From NCBI GenBank assembly GCA_036382695.1, contig DASVHF010000061.1, forward strand, positions 1 to 21,538: a stretch of DNA of 21,538 nt, given 5' to 3'. Made by a program: the position numbers and the translations under genes. The notes under the pieces were generated by a model. That model saw nothing but the letters and a program-made list of their open reading frames with translations, searched no databases and was not told the DNA's origin. Shown piece after piece: positions 13,581 through 21,538 of this stretch (its first letter is position 1; each line of letters begins with the position of its first letter). Source of the stretch: DASVHF01 sp036382695. GTDB lineage: Bacteria; Patescibacteriota; Microgenomatia; Woykebacterales; RBG-16-39-9b.

Positions 13581-15563
13581 ATGGATAAATACACCGCAAA
13601 AGATATTCAAGTACTGGAAGGCTTAGAACCAGTCCGCCGCCGCCCAGGAATGTATATTGGATCGACAGATGTTCACGGCCTCCATCATCTTGTTGCTGAA
13701 ATTATTGATAATTCTGTCGATGAAGTCCTTGCCGGCCACGCTAAAAATGTTTGGGTTTTTATCCACAAAGATGAGCGGGTTACAGTCATCGATGATGGAA
13801 GAGGTATACCTGTAGAAGAACACCCTAAAACGGGTAAATCGGCTCTGGAGGTAGCGATGACTTACCTTCATGCGGGGGGTAAATTTGGCGGGGGTGGCTA
13901 TAAAATATCCGGTGGTCTCCACGGAGTTGGAGCCTCCGCAGTCAATGCACTTAGTGAGCAGATGCGTGTTGAGGTAAAAAGGAACGGGAAGTTGTTTGCT
14001 CAAGAATACAAAATCGGTAAACCAGCCACGAAGGTACTATCTACAGCTGAAACAAATCTTCCAGCCACTGCAAAGGAAATCTGGGAAAAGGTAAAGAGCG
14101 GTACGGCAACTTACTTTGTTCCCGATAAGAAGATTTTTACAACACTATCTCTAGATTTTAAAACCCTGGAAAAGCAGTTGCGGGAGCGAGCCTACTTGGT
14201 AGCTGGTTTGTTCTTTCATTTTAAAGATGAACGGTCTGACACTGAAAGAAATTTTTATTTTGACGGCGGGATAAAAAGTTTAGTTGAAGATCTGAATAAA
14301 AACAAAACTCCCCAACATGCGCCAGTATTTATTAAAAAAGATACAGAAAATATCGGCGTAGAAGCGGCTGTTCAGTATAACGATTCTTTCACCGAAACGG
14401 TTGAATCCTTTGCCAACGTAATAAATACTACTGAGGGAGGCACCCATCTAACTGGATTCCGTATTGCCCTGACACGAGCAATCAATGACTATTCCCGCCG
14501 GATTGGAGCTGTCAAAGACATCGAGGGGGGTTTGAGCGGCGAAGATGTCCGTGAGGGACTAACTGCAGTTGTAGCTATAAAGATGAATTCCGAAAAGCTT
14601 GAATTTGAAGGCCAAACCAAAACAAAACTTGGCAATGCAGAAGTTCAACCCCTGGTGCAGACTATAGTCAAAGAAGGCTTGGATACTTTTTTCGAAGAAA
14701 ACCCGGGAGATGCTCGCAAAATTATCGAAAAAGTACTTCTGGCTGCAAAAGCCCGTCTAGCTGCTAAAGCGGCTAAGGAGGCAGTGATAAGAAAAGGTGC
14801 ACTTGAAGGAATGACCCTGCCAGGAAAACTAGCTGATTGTCAAGAAAGGGATCCAGCCGCCTCCGAACTTTATATTGTTGAAGGTGATAGCGCCGGTGGA
14901 AGCGCGAAGCAGGGAAGAGACCGCCGCTTCCAAGCAATCCTACCCCTGGGAGGCAAAATTTTAAATACCGAAAGAGCCCGGCTAGACAAAATAATCGGAT
15001 TCGAAGAAATCAAAGATTTAATCATAGCGCTAGGTGCAGGTATTGGCGATACTTTTAACATTGATAAAATCCGCTACCACAGAATAATTCTAATGACCGA
15101 TGCCGACGTTGACGGCGAACACATCCGAACCCTGTTGCTTACCTTCTTGTTCCGTTATACGCCACAGGTTATCGAAAGGGGATATCTTTATATTGCTACA
15201 CCTCCTCTGTATAAAATAACCATCGGCAAAGAAGCTTTTTATGCTTACAGTGACGAGGAAAAAGATGAGATAACAAAAGGCGGCAGCGGTCGACGTGCCG
15301 AGAAAGAAAAGAAGCCTGACGGAGAGGCGGCGCGAAGAGCACGCGGATCAGTAAGTATTCAGCGCTATAAAGGCCTTGGTGAAATGAATCCAGAACAGCT
15401 ATGGGAAACAACCATGGACCCGGGGAAAAGAATTTTGAAGCAAATATCTGTGGAAGACGCTGCAGCTGCTGATCGAGTTTTCAACATGCTAATGGGGGAG
15501 GAAGTACCACCAAGAAAAAAATTTATCCAAACTCACGCCCGCTATGCTACATTAGATGTCTGA
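13581..15563 (+). CDS. gyrB: DNA gyrase subunit B
   Basis: This 660-residue protein is the ATPase subunit of gyrase, which introduces negative supercoils with GyrA. The GHKL ATPase is at the N-terminus: RRRPGMYIGST at 19-29, catalytic Glu40 in AEIIDNSVDE, DDGRGIPV, and the lid GGKFGGGGYKISGGLHGVG. The TOPRIM domain has Glu434 in VEGDSAGGSAKQGRDR and the metal motif DADVDGEHIR (about 505-514). The C-terminal RYKGLGEMNPEQLWETTM is intact. Before it, a charged insert of roughly 20 residues (TKGGSGRRAEKEKKPDGEAA region) enlarges the usual short loop. A good promoter and ribosome site precede it. Its stop is part of the heptamer array leading to gyrA. Confidence 0.98.
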   Translation: MDKYTAKDIQVLEGLEPVRRRPGMYIGSTDVHGLHHLVAEIIDNSVDEVLAGHAKNVWVFIHKDERVTVIDDGRGIPVEEHPKTGKSALEVAMTYLHAGGKFGGGGYKISGGLHGVGASAVNALSEQMRVEVKRNGKLFAQEYKIGKPATKVLSTAETNLPATAKEIWEKVKSGTATYFVPDKKIFTTLSLDFKTLEKQLRERAYLVAGLFFHFKDERSDTERNFYFDGGIKSLVEDLNKNKTPQHAPVFIKKDTENIGVEAAVQYNDSFTETVESFANVINTTEGGTHLTGFRIALTRAINDYSRRIGAVKDIEGGLSGEDVREGLTAVVAIKMNSEKLEFEGQTKTKLGNAEVQPLVQTIVKEGLDTFFEENPGDARKIIEKVLLAAKARLAAKAAKEAVIRKGALEGMTLPGKLADCQERDPAASELYIVEGDSAGGSAKQGRDRRFQAILPLGGKILNTERARLDKIIGFEEIKDLIIALGAGIGDTFNIDKIRYHRIILMTDADVDGEHIRTLLLTFLFRYTPQVIERGYLYIATPPLYKITIGKEAFYAYSDEEKDEITKGGSGRRAEKEKKPDGEAARRARGSVSIQRYKGLGEMNPEQLWETTMDPGKRILKQISVEDAAAADRVFNMLMGEEVPPRKKFIQTHARYATLDV

Positions 15564-15645
15564 TATCAGATATAAGACTTAAGAATCTTTGTCGTTGTCT
15601 ATTATCACTCGTCTCTTAGGTCTTATATCTTAAGTCTTAAAACTA
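15560..15645. repeat. Inverted heptamer array filling the gyrB-gyrA spacer
   Basis: Block 1: CTGATAT, CAGATAT, AAGACTT, AAGAATC (15560-15587). Block 2: GTCTCTT, AGGTCTT, ATATCTT, AAGTCTT (15611-15638), followed directly by AAAACTA and the gyrA ATG. Reverse complements of block 1 are ATATCAG, ATATCTG, AAGTCTT and GATTCTT, so the blocks are inverted copies of a NNRTCTT unit. As RNA, 15568-15584 and 15614-15630 pair over 17 bp, with one G-U pair and no mismatch. The gyrB stop codon lies in the first unit. Confidence 0.75.
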
Positions 15646-18126
15646 ATGAATGAAGGAAATGGTGAGATAATTAAAAAAAATTTCGGTAAAGTTGAGCCGA
15701 TTGAAATTACCGAAGAAATGCAGCGCTCATACCTCGACTACGCGATGAGTGTAATTGTTTCTCGGGCACTTCCAGATGTTAGGGATGGCCTCAAACCAGT
15801 TCACCGAAGAATTCTCTACGCAATGCACGAACTTGGTCTAAATTTTGAGTCAAAATACCGCAAGAGCGCGACTGTAGTCGGGGAGGTATTAGGAAAATAC
15901 CATCCCCACGGAGATGCTCCAGTATACGACGCGTTAGTAAGGTTGGCACAAGATTTTGCCATGAGAATTCCTCTAGTAGCCGGCCAAGGAAACTTTGGTT
16001 CAATAGACGGTGATCCTCCAGCAGCGATGCGTTACACGGAATGTAAAATGGCAAAAATCTCGGCTGAAATGCTAGCAGATATTGAAAAAAATACAGTACC
16101 CCTTAGCGACAACTTCGATGGAACACGAAAAGAACCACAGATCTTACCTTCAAAGCTACCAAATCTTTTAATTAATGGTTCGTCAGGCATAGCGGTGGGA
16201 ATGGCCACCAATATTCCTCCGCATAATCTAGATGAAGTCTGTGATGCGATAACCCATTTGATTAACAATCCCGAAGCAGCTGTTGAGGCTCTTATGAAAT
16301 TTATTAAGGGGCCTGATTTCCCGACCGGTGGTGCTATTTTTGATATTAAAGAAATTAGAGCGGCTTATGCAACCGGCAAGGGTAGGATTGTCATGCGAGC
16401 AAAAGCCGAAATCGAAGAAGCAGAGGGTGGGAGATTTAACATTATTGTTTCAGAGATTCCTTACCAAGCAAATAAAGCCAACTTGATTGCCCGTATCGCA
16501 GAACTGGTTAAAGAAAAGAGGTTAGAAGGAATTTCCGACCTCCGTGACGAATCAGATAGAAGCGGAATGAGAATTGTTATTGAACTAAAAAGAGACGGCA
16601 GACCTAAAAGTATCCTAAACAACCTCTACAAATATACGGCCATGCAACTTGCATTTAATGTCAACACGGTCGCTTTGGTTGATGGCGTTCCGCTCACCCT
16701 AACCCTTAAGCAGATTTTAACTGAGTATATTCGTCACCGACAAAAAGTCGTTACGAAAAGAGCTCAATTTGACCTGGAAGCTGCCAAAACAAGAGCTCAT
16801 ATTTTAGAAGGTCTAAAAATCGCCCTTGATCATTTAGATGCGGTGATTGAGACAATAAAAAAATCCAAAGACGCTGATGCTGCCAAGAAGAACTTGATGG
16901 AACGCTTCAAGCTCACGGAGATTCAAGCAACAGCTATTTTGGACATGCAGCTAAGGCGCCTAGCAGCCTTAGAGCGAAAGAAGATTGAGGATGAATACAG
17001 CCAAACTCTAAAAACGATTGCCTATTTAGAAGAATTGCTAGCCTCACCAAAAAAGATTTTAGCTGTTATAGAAAAAGAACTAGATGAGTTGAAGAAGAAA
17101 TATGGCGAGCCTCGACGCACAAGAGTTTACCCAAATCCAATAGGCGAGTTCGCTGAAGAAGATCTCATACCAGCCGAACAAGTAATCGTAACTATCACAA
17201 AAGGCGGTTACATAAAGCGAGGTTCAATCTCCCTCTTCCGAACTCAAGGACGGGGCGGTAAAGGTGTATCTGGGGTGACGATGAGGGAGGAAGACACGGT
17301 TGCTGATATTTTTTCAGCCAATACACATGACTCTCTGATGTTTTTCACGAATACTGGTAAGGTATTCCAAATAAAAGTCCACGAGCTTCCCGAGGGAAGC
17401 AGATATTCAAAGGGAGCAGCAATAATCAACTTAATTAATCTCGAGCAGAATGAGGCCGTAACCTCAATTTTGCCGGTACCTAAGAGCGCAAAAGAAACTT
17501 TAGGATTTTTATTCATGGCCACAAAATGCGGGATAGTCAAAAAGACAGCCATCAGGGAATTTGAGCATATCAGAAAAAGTGGCATGGTTGCCATAAAATT
17601 ATCTGCGCAAGATGAACTTTCCTGGGTAAAACTCACCAGCGGCAACGACACTATCATTATGGTAGCTAGCGATGGCATGTCAATTAAATTCTCTGAAAAA
17701 GATGTCAGAGCCATGGGCCGACCGACTGCTGGCGTGATAGGTATTAGACTAAAGAAAGATAGCAGTATAATAACGATGGGCAAGGCCGTAGAAAAAGGTG
17801 AGTTAGTGGTGGTAACAGAACATGGCTTTGGAAAAAGAAGCAAAATTTCAGATTGGCCGATTCAAGGTCGTGCGGGACTTGGTGTAAAAGCAGCAGAGGT
17901 CACAAGTAGAAACGGAAACTTAGTAGCAGGCCAGATGATCGGCAAGAACGACAAGCACCTGATTATCACCAGTAGACTCGGCCAGGTAATCAAACTTCCA
18001 ATGAAAGATATTCCCATTCTAACCCGGCAAACACAAGGTGTGATTTTAATAAGGCTTGCGGAAAGAGGAGACATAGTTGCAGCCGCTTCAAGTATAAAAT
18101 ACGCCCGTGAAGCCACATCAAAGTAG
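15646..18126 (+). CDS. gyrA: DNA gyrase subunit A
   Basis: This 826-residue protein has the breakage-reunion domain at the N-terminus, with SYLDYAMSVIVSRALPDVRDGLKPVHRR (28-55) and the active-site Tyr130 in AAMRYTE. The GyrA C-terminal beta-pinwheel begins about residue 505. It contains the GyrA box as QGRGGKG, the hallmark that separates gyrase from topoisomerase IV. The quinolone-determining region reads HPHGDAPVYDA: Ala91 and Pro92 stand where Escherichia coli has Ser83 and Ala84, and Asp95 matches Asp87. There is no ribosome site; the ATG follows the heptamer array directly, so translation may depend on coupling to gyrB or on RNA structure. Length is within the family range. Confidence 0.98.
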   Translation: MNEGNGEIIKKNFGKVEPIEITEEMQRSYLDYAMSVIVSRALPDVRDGLKPVHRRILYAMHELGLNFESKYRKSATVVGEVLGKYHPHGDAPVYDALVRLAQDFAMRIPLVAGQGNFGSIDGDPPAAMRYTECKMAKISAEMLADIEKNTVPLSDNFDGTRKEPQILPSKLPNLLINGSSGIAVGMATNIPPHNLDEVCDAITHLINNPEAAVEALMKFIKGPDFPTGGAIFDIKEIRAAYATGKGRIVMRAKAEIEEAEGGRFNIIVSEIPYQANKANLIARIAELVKEKRLEGISDLRDESDRSGMRIVIELKRDGRPKSILNNLYKYTAMQLAFNVNTVALVDGVPLTLTLKQILTEYIRHRQKVVTKRAQFDLEAAKTRAHILEGLKIALDHLDAVIETIKKSKDADAAKKNLMERFKLTEIQATAILDMQLRRLAALERKKIEDEYSQTLKTIAYLEELLASPKKILAVIEKELDELKKKYGEPRRTRVYPNPIGEFAEEDLIPAEQVIVTITKGGYIKRGSISLFRTQGRGGKGVSGVTMREEDTVADIFSANTHDSLMFFTNTGKVFQIKVHELPEGSRYSKGAAIINLINLEQNEAVTSILPVPKSAKETLGFLFMATKCGIVKKTAIREFEHIRKSGMVAIKLSAQDELSWVKLTSGNDTIIMVASDGMSIKFSEKDVRAMGRPTAGVIGIRLKKDSSIITMGKAVEKGELVVVTEHGFGKRSKISDWPIQGRAGLGVKAAEVTSRNGNLVAGQMIGKNDKHLIITSRLGQVIKLPMKDIPILTRQTQGVILIRLAERGDIVAAASSIKYAREATSK

Positions 18127-18176
18127 CTTCAACCACTCAGGTTTTCAATCAATCCATTTGTAGCTTGACTAATAAG

Positions 18177-20462
18177 TTACGCTGTTACCTTTTTGGTCGG
18201 TTTAACCTTCCTACTAAATACTCTCGTAGGTGCCTCCCCAATTGAAGGTGGTTTTTTAGTCCTATCTTCCATTACTGCTACTGGAATACTGAAACTGAAT
18301 GTACTACCCTTACCGACATCGGACTCAGCCCAAATGTCCCCACCGTGCATATTAACAATTGCTTTTGAAATGTAAAGTCCCAGGCCTGTCCCTTTTGAAC
18401 CCTGCTCCAGCACACCAGAAACCCGAAAGAACTTAGTAAATAGATGGGGGAGGGCAGAAGCCGGTATACCCTGCCCAGTGTCTTTTACATGAGTAATGAC
18501 TTTGTTTTCCTTTTCACCAAACTCTGCTGATAACTCGACCCTACCGCCTGAATTAGTATAATTGAGGGCATTCCCAACTAAATTCGAAATAACCTCACTC
18601 ATTCTAAATTTATCAACAAAAACTATTGGAAGGCTGTAAGGGCAGTTCAGTACAAAATTGATATTTTTCTCTTTAGCCAATGGGCTATAGTTTGTGACAA
18701 CCTCCTCTAAAATCCCTTTCCAGTTCTGTGACTCCTCTTCGAGCTTCATCGCCCCTCGTTCAATTCTAGAAACCGAAAGCAAGTTTTCTACTAAAGAAGC
18801 TAGTTGTGAGGAAGAAATAAAGGCTTTGTCTAGGAACGATTTTTGTTCGTTAGAAAGCGCTCCAGCCACCTCCTCCTGCAAAACCGATAGATAACCTCTT
18901 ATTGCGGTAAGGGGGGTTCGCAATTCATGTGCAGCCATTGACACGAAGTCAAGCTTCATCTCTTCTAGCTCTTTTTCCCTTGATACATCATTCAAGGTAA
19001 TTATTGCGCCTAAACCAGCTTCACTACCTTCTTTAATAGCCGAGCTAGTTAAGCTAACATAAATTTGTTTACCAAAAGCAGTAGTTAATTTAAGGTTTTC
19101 TTCGTGGGCGATAATCGTATCCTTAGGAAACTTTTTTTTAGGTATCAGACTCTTAAACTGGATTTTTCTATCTCTTTTAGTTACAGCGACCAGACTATCT
19201 AGATCCTTCTCAACTACATCGTTTTCAGATAAACCCAGCATAGTTAAAGCCGCTGGGTTAATCATAATTACATTACCAGCAAAATCCAACGCCAAAACAC
19301 CATCCGCGATCGATTCAATAGTTGCATTAAGCTTATTTCTCTCCGCGGTTACATCGGTAAAAAGATCGCGTATCTTCCTAATATCCGTAGCTACACCAAG
19401 CACCCCAAAAGTCCCACCTTCTTTATCACGTAGAGGAGAAGCAGAGAAACTGACTGGTATTTTTTCACCAAAAGAGGATAGGAGTTCTACTTCGACCCCA
19501 GAAACAGTTTCCCCAGCATAAACGGGTTTCAGGATTTTGTTGTAAAAATATTCCCAATCTCCAGCAAGCAGATCTTTGAAGTGCTGGCCGACTAAATAAT
19601 TTCTTTTATAGCCCAGAGCCTTTTCAACCGCGTTGTTGACAAACTCAATGGTGTTACTTGGATTGAACACCAGTAAAATTTCATTCATAGTTTCTACAAT
19701 GTTGGCAGCTATAGTTGCAGGATTGAAGACAAATAATTTATACTTAATTATGGCGTAAGTAACTATAAGACTCATTATTGTGGTTAGAACAACTGCGGCT
19801 TGAAAGACTTCTATACCAAGAATCGGTAGCAAACCATTCGTGATTGATCCTCCGACAATCGGCACAAGTACCCCAATGAGGACAAGAAGTGTTTGTCTAC
19901 GTCTAGCAGAGTCTTTTAACTTCTTCCGATAATGGATGAGCAGGCCAAGAGAAATAATAAACAGAACATCCAACCACAAAATCGCTAACCAAAATAAAGG
20001 CGCTGAGGGAGACTCCCAACCCCAAGGCACTCTGTAATACTCGCTAGGCACATTATTACTAATCAAATCAGTAGTCCAACCAAGAAATAAAAATACAATA
20101 GCTGGACCAAATAGAAGAGCCTGGGTAGAAAGCCTGGAAAGTAAGTTTTCTTTCCCTATATAAGCTAAAGTGAAACTTAAAAAAATCGGTGACACAAATA
20201 TCCATCCGATAACACCAAGCGACTCCCAAAAACCTGCAGCAGTAGGATTGGCGCTAAGCCGAAATAGGGTTTCGGAAATAGACCAAGGAATAAGGGCTAG
20301 AACAGTAAAGACAAACCAACGATTGGCTGAAACCTGCAACCCACGAGAGGCAATTAAATAGATTACAATGCTGTTGGTTACCAACGCCAGGTATGAAAGT
20401 ATCGCATATGGATTAAATACAAAATCAAATAAAATAGCCGGTTGAGCAGTAAATGCTATCAT
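18177..20462 (-). CDS. Membrane histidine kinase: 7-TM sensor, two PAS domains, HisKA, HATPase
   Basis: This 761-residue protein begins with about seven hydrophobic helices (roughly 15-240), like the 7TM sensor region of HisKA_7TM kinases. Two PAS-like domains follow (about 256-365 and 375-490). The dimerisation helix carries the phospho-acceptor His512 in AAHELRTPLTA. The ATPase domain has the N box around Asn631 (NLVGNALNYT), G1 DTGQGIP and G2 GTGLGLYISKAI. The protein ends in a Lys/Arg-rich tail. It should autophosphorylate at His512 in response to an unknown membrane or small-molecule signal. No response regulator is encoded nearby, so the target is unknown. The gene lies 42 bp downstream of a paralogue on the same strand and converges on gyrA. 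Confidence 0.93.
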   Translation of the reverse strand: MIAFTAQPAILFDFVFNPYAILSYLALVTNSIVIYLIASRGLQVSANRWFVFTVLALIPWSISETLFRLSANPTAAGFWESLGVIGWIFVSPIFLSFTLAYIGKENLLSRLSTQALLFGPAIVFLFLGWTTDLISNNVPSEYYRVPWGWESPSAPLFWLAILWLDVLFIISLGLLIHYRKKLKDSARRRQTLLVLIGVLVPIVGGSITNGLLPILGIEVFQAAVVLTTIMSLIVTYAIIKYKLFVFNPATIAANIVETMNEILLVFNPSNTIEFVNNAVEKALGYKRNYLVGQHFKDLLAGDWEYFYNKILKPVYAGETVSGVEVELLSSFGEKIPVSFSASPLRDKEGGTFGVLGVATDIRKIRDLFTDVTAERNKLNATIESIADGVLALDFAGNVIMINPAALTMLGLSENDVVEKDLDSLVAVTKRDRKIQFKSLIPKKKFPKDTIIAHEENLKLTTAFGKQIYVSLTSSAIKEGSEAGLGAIITLNDVSREKELEEMKLDFVSMAAHELRTPLTAIRGYLSVLQEEVAGALSNEQKSFLDKAFISSSQLASLVENLLSVSRIERGAMKLEEESQNWKGILEEVVTNYSPLAKEKNINFVLNCPYSLPIVFVDKFRMSEVISNLVGNALNYTNSGGRVELSAEFGEKENKVITHVKDTGQGIPASALPHLFTKFFRVSGVLEQGSKGTGLGLYISKAIVNMHGGDIWAESDVGKGSTFSFSIPVAVMEDRTKKPPSIGEAPTRVFSRKVKPTKKVTA

Positions 20463-20504
20463 TTTTTTACTCTATATTGAGCATAAAATCTTCTAAGGAG
20501 AGTG

Positions 20505-21538
20505 TCAAGCTGTAGCTTCGGTCTTACCAACTGTTTCTTTCTTGTCAGTCTGTTTTTGCCTTATCGGTAAACTAAAGCTAAAAGTACTACCAACCCCAAG
20601 CTTACTCTTGACCCAAATTTTGCCATTGTGCATTTCTACGATGGCTTTTGAGATGTAAAGCCCCAGGCCTGTTCCTTTTGAACCTTGTTCAAGAGCACCA
20701 GATACACGGAAGAATTTAGTAAAAAGACGAGGGGTAGCTTTTTCTGGAATTCCTTCACCTGTATCTTTAACTGAAGTTATTAACTGATTACCTTCAACTA
20801 AAGAACCAACTTCTATCTTACTCCCGGGCTTGGAATAAGTAACTGCATTAGCAAGCAGATTTGATAGCACTTCACTTATACGGAATCTATCGACAGTGAC
20901 TTTTGGTAACTTCTCTTTTACGCAAAGAGTAATCTCTATCTCCTTTTGATCGGCTTGAGGTTTAAAGTTATCTGCTACACCCCGTAAAATTTCTTGCCAA
21001 TCGGATTCAACAAACTCCATTTTAAGATCTCGCCTTTCAATTCGTGATATTGAGAGTAGGTTCTCCACTAGTGCTGCTAGATTACCGCTTGAGACAAATG
21101 CCTTTTTGACCCATCCTTGCTCCTCCGGACTAAGTTTATTTTCCATTTCCTCCATTAAAATTGAAAGATAGCCGCGTACAGCTGTTAGAGGAGTACGAAG
21201 CTCATGAGCGGCCATAGCGACAAAATCAAGTTTCATCTCTTCCAGTTCTTTTTCCTTACTCGCATCCTGAAAGGTGCAGATACACCCAATATCAACATCG
21301 GTTCCTTCCTTTATTCCGCTTGAAGTAAAGCGAACCCAAACTTCGCCACCTTTGTTAGTTTTTATATTTAAATCGGCAGGTCCAAACATTATTTTATCCT
21401 CGGTAACCACCTCTAACGGACAAATTTGAGTCCCTTTAACCCGTTTATTGTTTTGCGTGTTGATAGCTATCATCACATCGTCAAACCGCTTATTGATTAG
21501 ATCTTCTTCACGAAGATTTAGTATTCCCTGGGCTACCT
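20505..21538 (-). CDS. PAS/histidine kinase, paralogue of the neighbour (N-terminus outside window)
   Basis: The frame is open without a stop from 20505 to the window edge. A GTG (21474-21476) and ATG (21471-21473) inside it are therefore probably not the real start. The codons before them read GILNLREEDLINKRFDDV, which aligns with the end of the second PAS domain of the next kinase (MLGLSENDVVEKDLDSLV). After the PAS remnant come AAHELRTPLTAVRGYLS with the phospho-acceptor His, the N box NLLANAVTYS, G1 DTGEGIP and G2 GTGLGLYISKAI. Long stretches, such as TKFFRVSG.LEQGSKGTGLGLYISKAIV, are nearly identical to the neighbour, so the pair arose by tandem duplication. The sensor domain cannot be judged from this window. 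Confidence 0.92.
   Translation of the reverse strand, partial: VAQGILNLREEDLINKRFDDVMIAINTQNNKRVKGTQICPLEVVTEDKIMFGPADLNIKTNKGGEVWVRFTSSGIKEGTDVDIGCICTFQDASKEKELEEMKLDFVAMAAHELRTPLTAVRGYLSILMEEMENKLSPEEQGWVKKAFVSSGNLAALVENLLSISRIERRDLKMEFVESDWQEILRGVADNFKPQADQKEIEITLCVKEKLPKVTVDRFRISEVLSNLLANAVTYSKPGSKIEVGSLVEGNQLITSVKDTGEGIPEKATPRLFTKFFRVSGALEQGSKGTGLGLYISKAIVEMHNGKIWVKSKLGVGSTFSFSLPIRQKQTDKKETVGKTEATA

Noticed and set aside
17244..17843. 199-codon frame antisense to gyrA
   Set aside because: It lies wholly within the conserved GyrA C-terminal domain and is an antisense artefact.
18127..18176. Terminator between convergent gyrA and the kinase gene
   Set aside because: No stem with a T-tract is visible in these 50 bases on either strand.
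21471..21476. GTG/ATG as true start of the second kinase
   Set aside because: The frame continues upstream without a stop to the window edge and encodes residues that align with the PAS domain of the paralogue.
1..21538. Recoded UGA (code 25 or 4)
   Set aside because: TGA ends gyrB, pilN, pilB, the pilX-like gene and others at natural family ends, and no in-frame TGA interrupts a conserved protein.

Overview
The window reads as a chromosomal segment of a Candidate Phyla Radiation (Patescibacteria-type) bacterium. This is inferred from gene content and protein style. There is a complete inner-membrane type IV pilus (T4P) set with many small prepilins but no PilP and no PilQ secretin in the cluster. 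A very short DNA polymerase III delta-prime-like protein has no P-loop. The genome is moderately AT-rich with tight gene packing. UGA is used as an ordinary stop, so the recoded Gracilibacteria/Absconditabacteria are excluded. The exact phylum cannot be fixed from this sequence alone.

Layout. Positions 1-165 (+) hold the last 54 codons of trmD, which converge on and overlap the pilus locus by 21 bp. From 12699 down to 145, all on the minus strand, lies the T4P locus in transcription order: pilB, pilT, pilC, pilD, two paralogous four-cysteine pilins, a GspG-like pilin, a pilin-like protein without Glu5, a FimT/GspH-like, a PilV-like, a PilW-like and a PilX-like minor pilin, then pilM, pilN and pilO. 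PilB and PilT power extension and retraction on the PilC platform. PilD processes the eight prepilins. PilM/PilN/PilO form the cytoplasmic-to-periplasmic alignment complex. A strong TTGACA-18-TAAAAT promoter precedes pilB, and a separate promoter with a leader hairpin precedes pilMNO. On the plus strand follow a divergent holB-like gene (12773-13435), gyrB (13581-15563) and gyrA (15646-18126). On the minus strand follow two paralogous PAS/histidine kinases (18177-20462, and 20505 to the window edge, 5'-truncated). No response regulator is visible.

Most unusual signal. At least five intergenic spacers (upstream of the fimT-like gene, upstream of pilD, upstream of pilT, holB-gyrB, gyrB-gyrA) are built of degenerate 7-bp tandem units. 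They are arranged as two blocks in opposite orientation around a short linker. Each spacer has its own heptamer, except that the pilD and pilT spacers share one (consensus NTGAYNC). The arrays run into the neighbouring start or stop codon: pilD's ATG and the holB and gyrB stops are themselves part of repeat units. I know of no standard feature class that matches this inverted heptamer layout. A second, different palindrome cluster (2703-2856) lies between the pilX-like gene and pilM.
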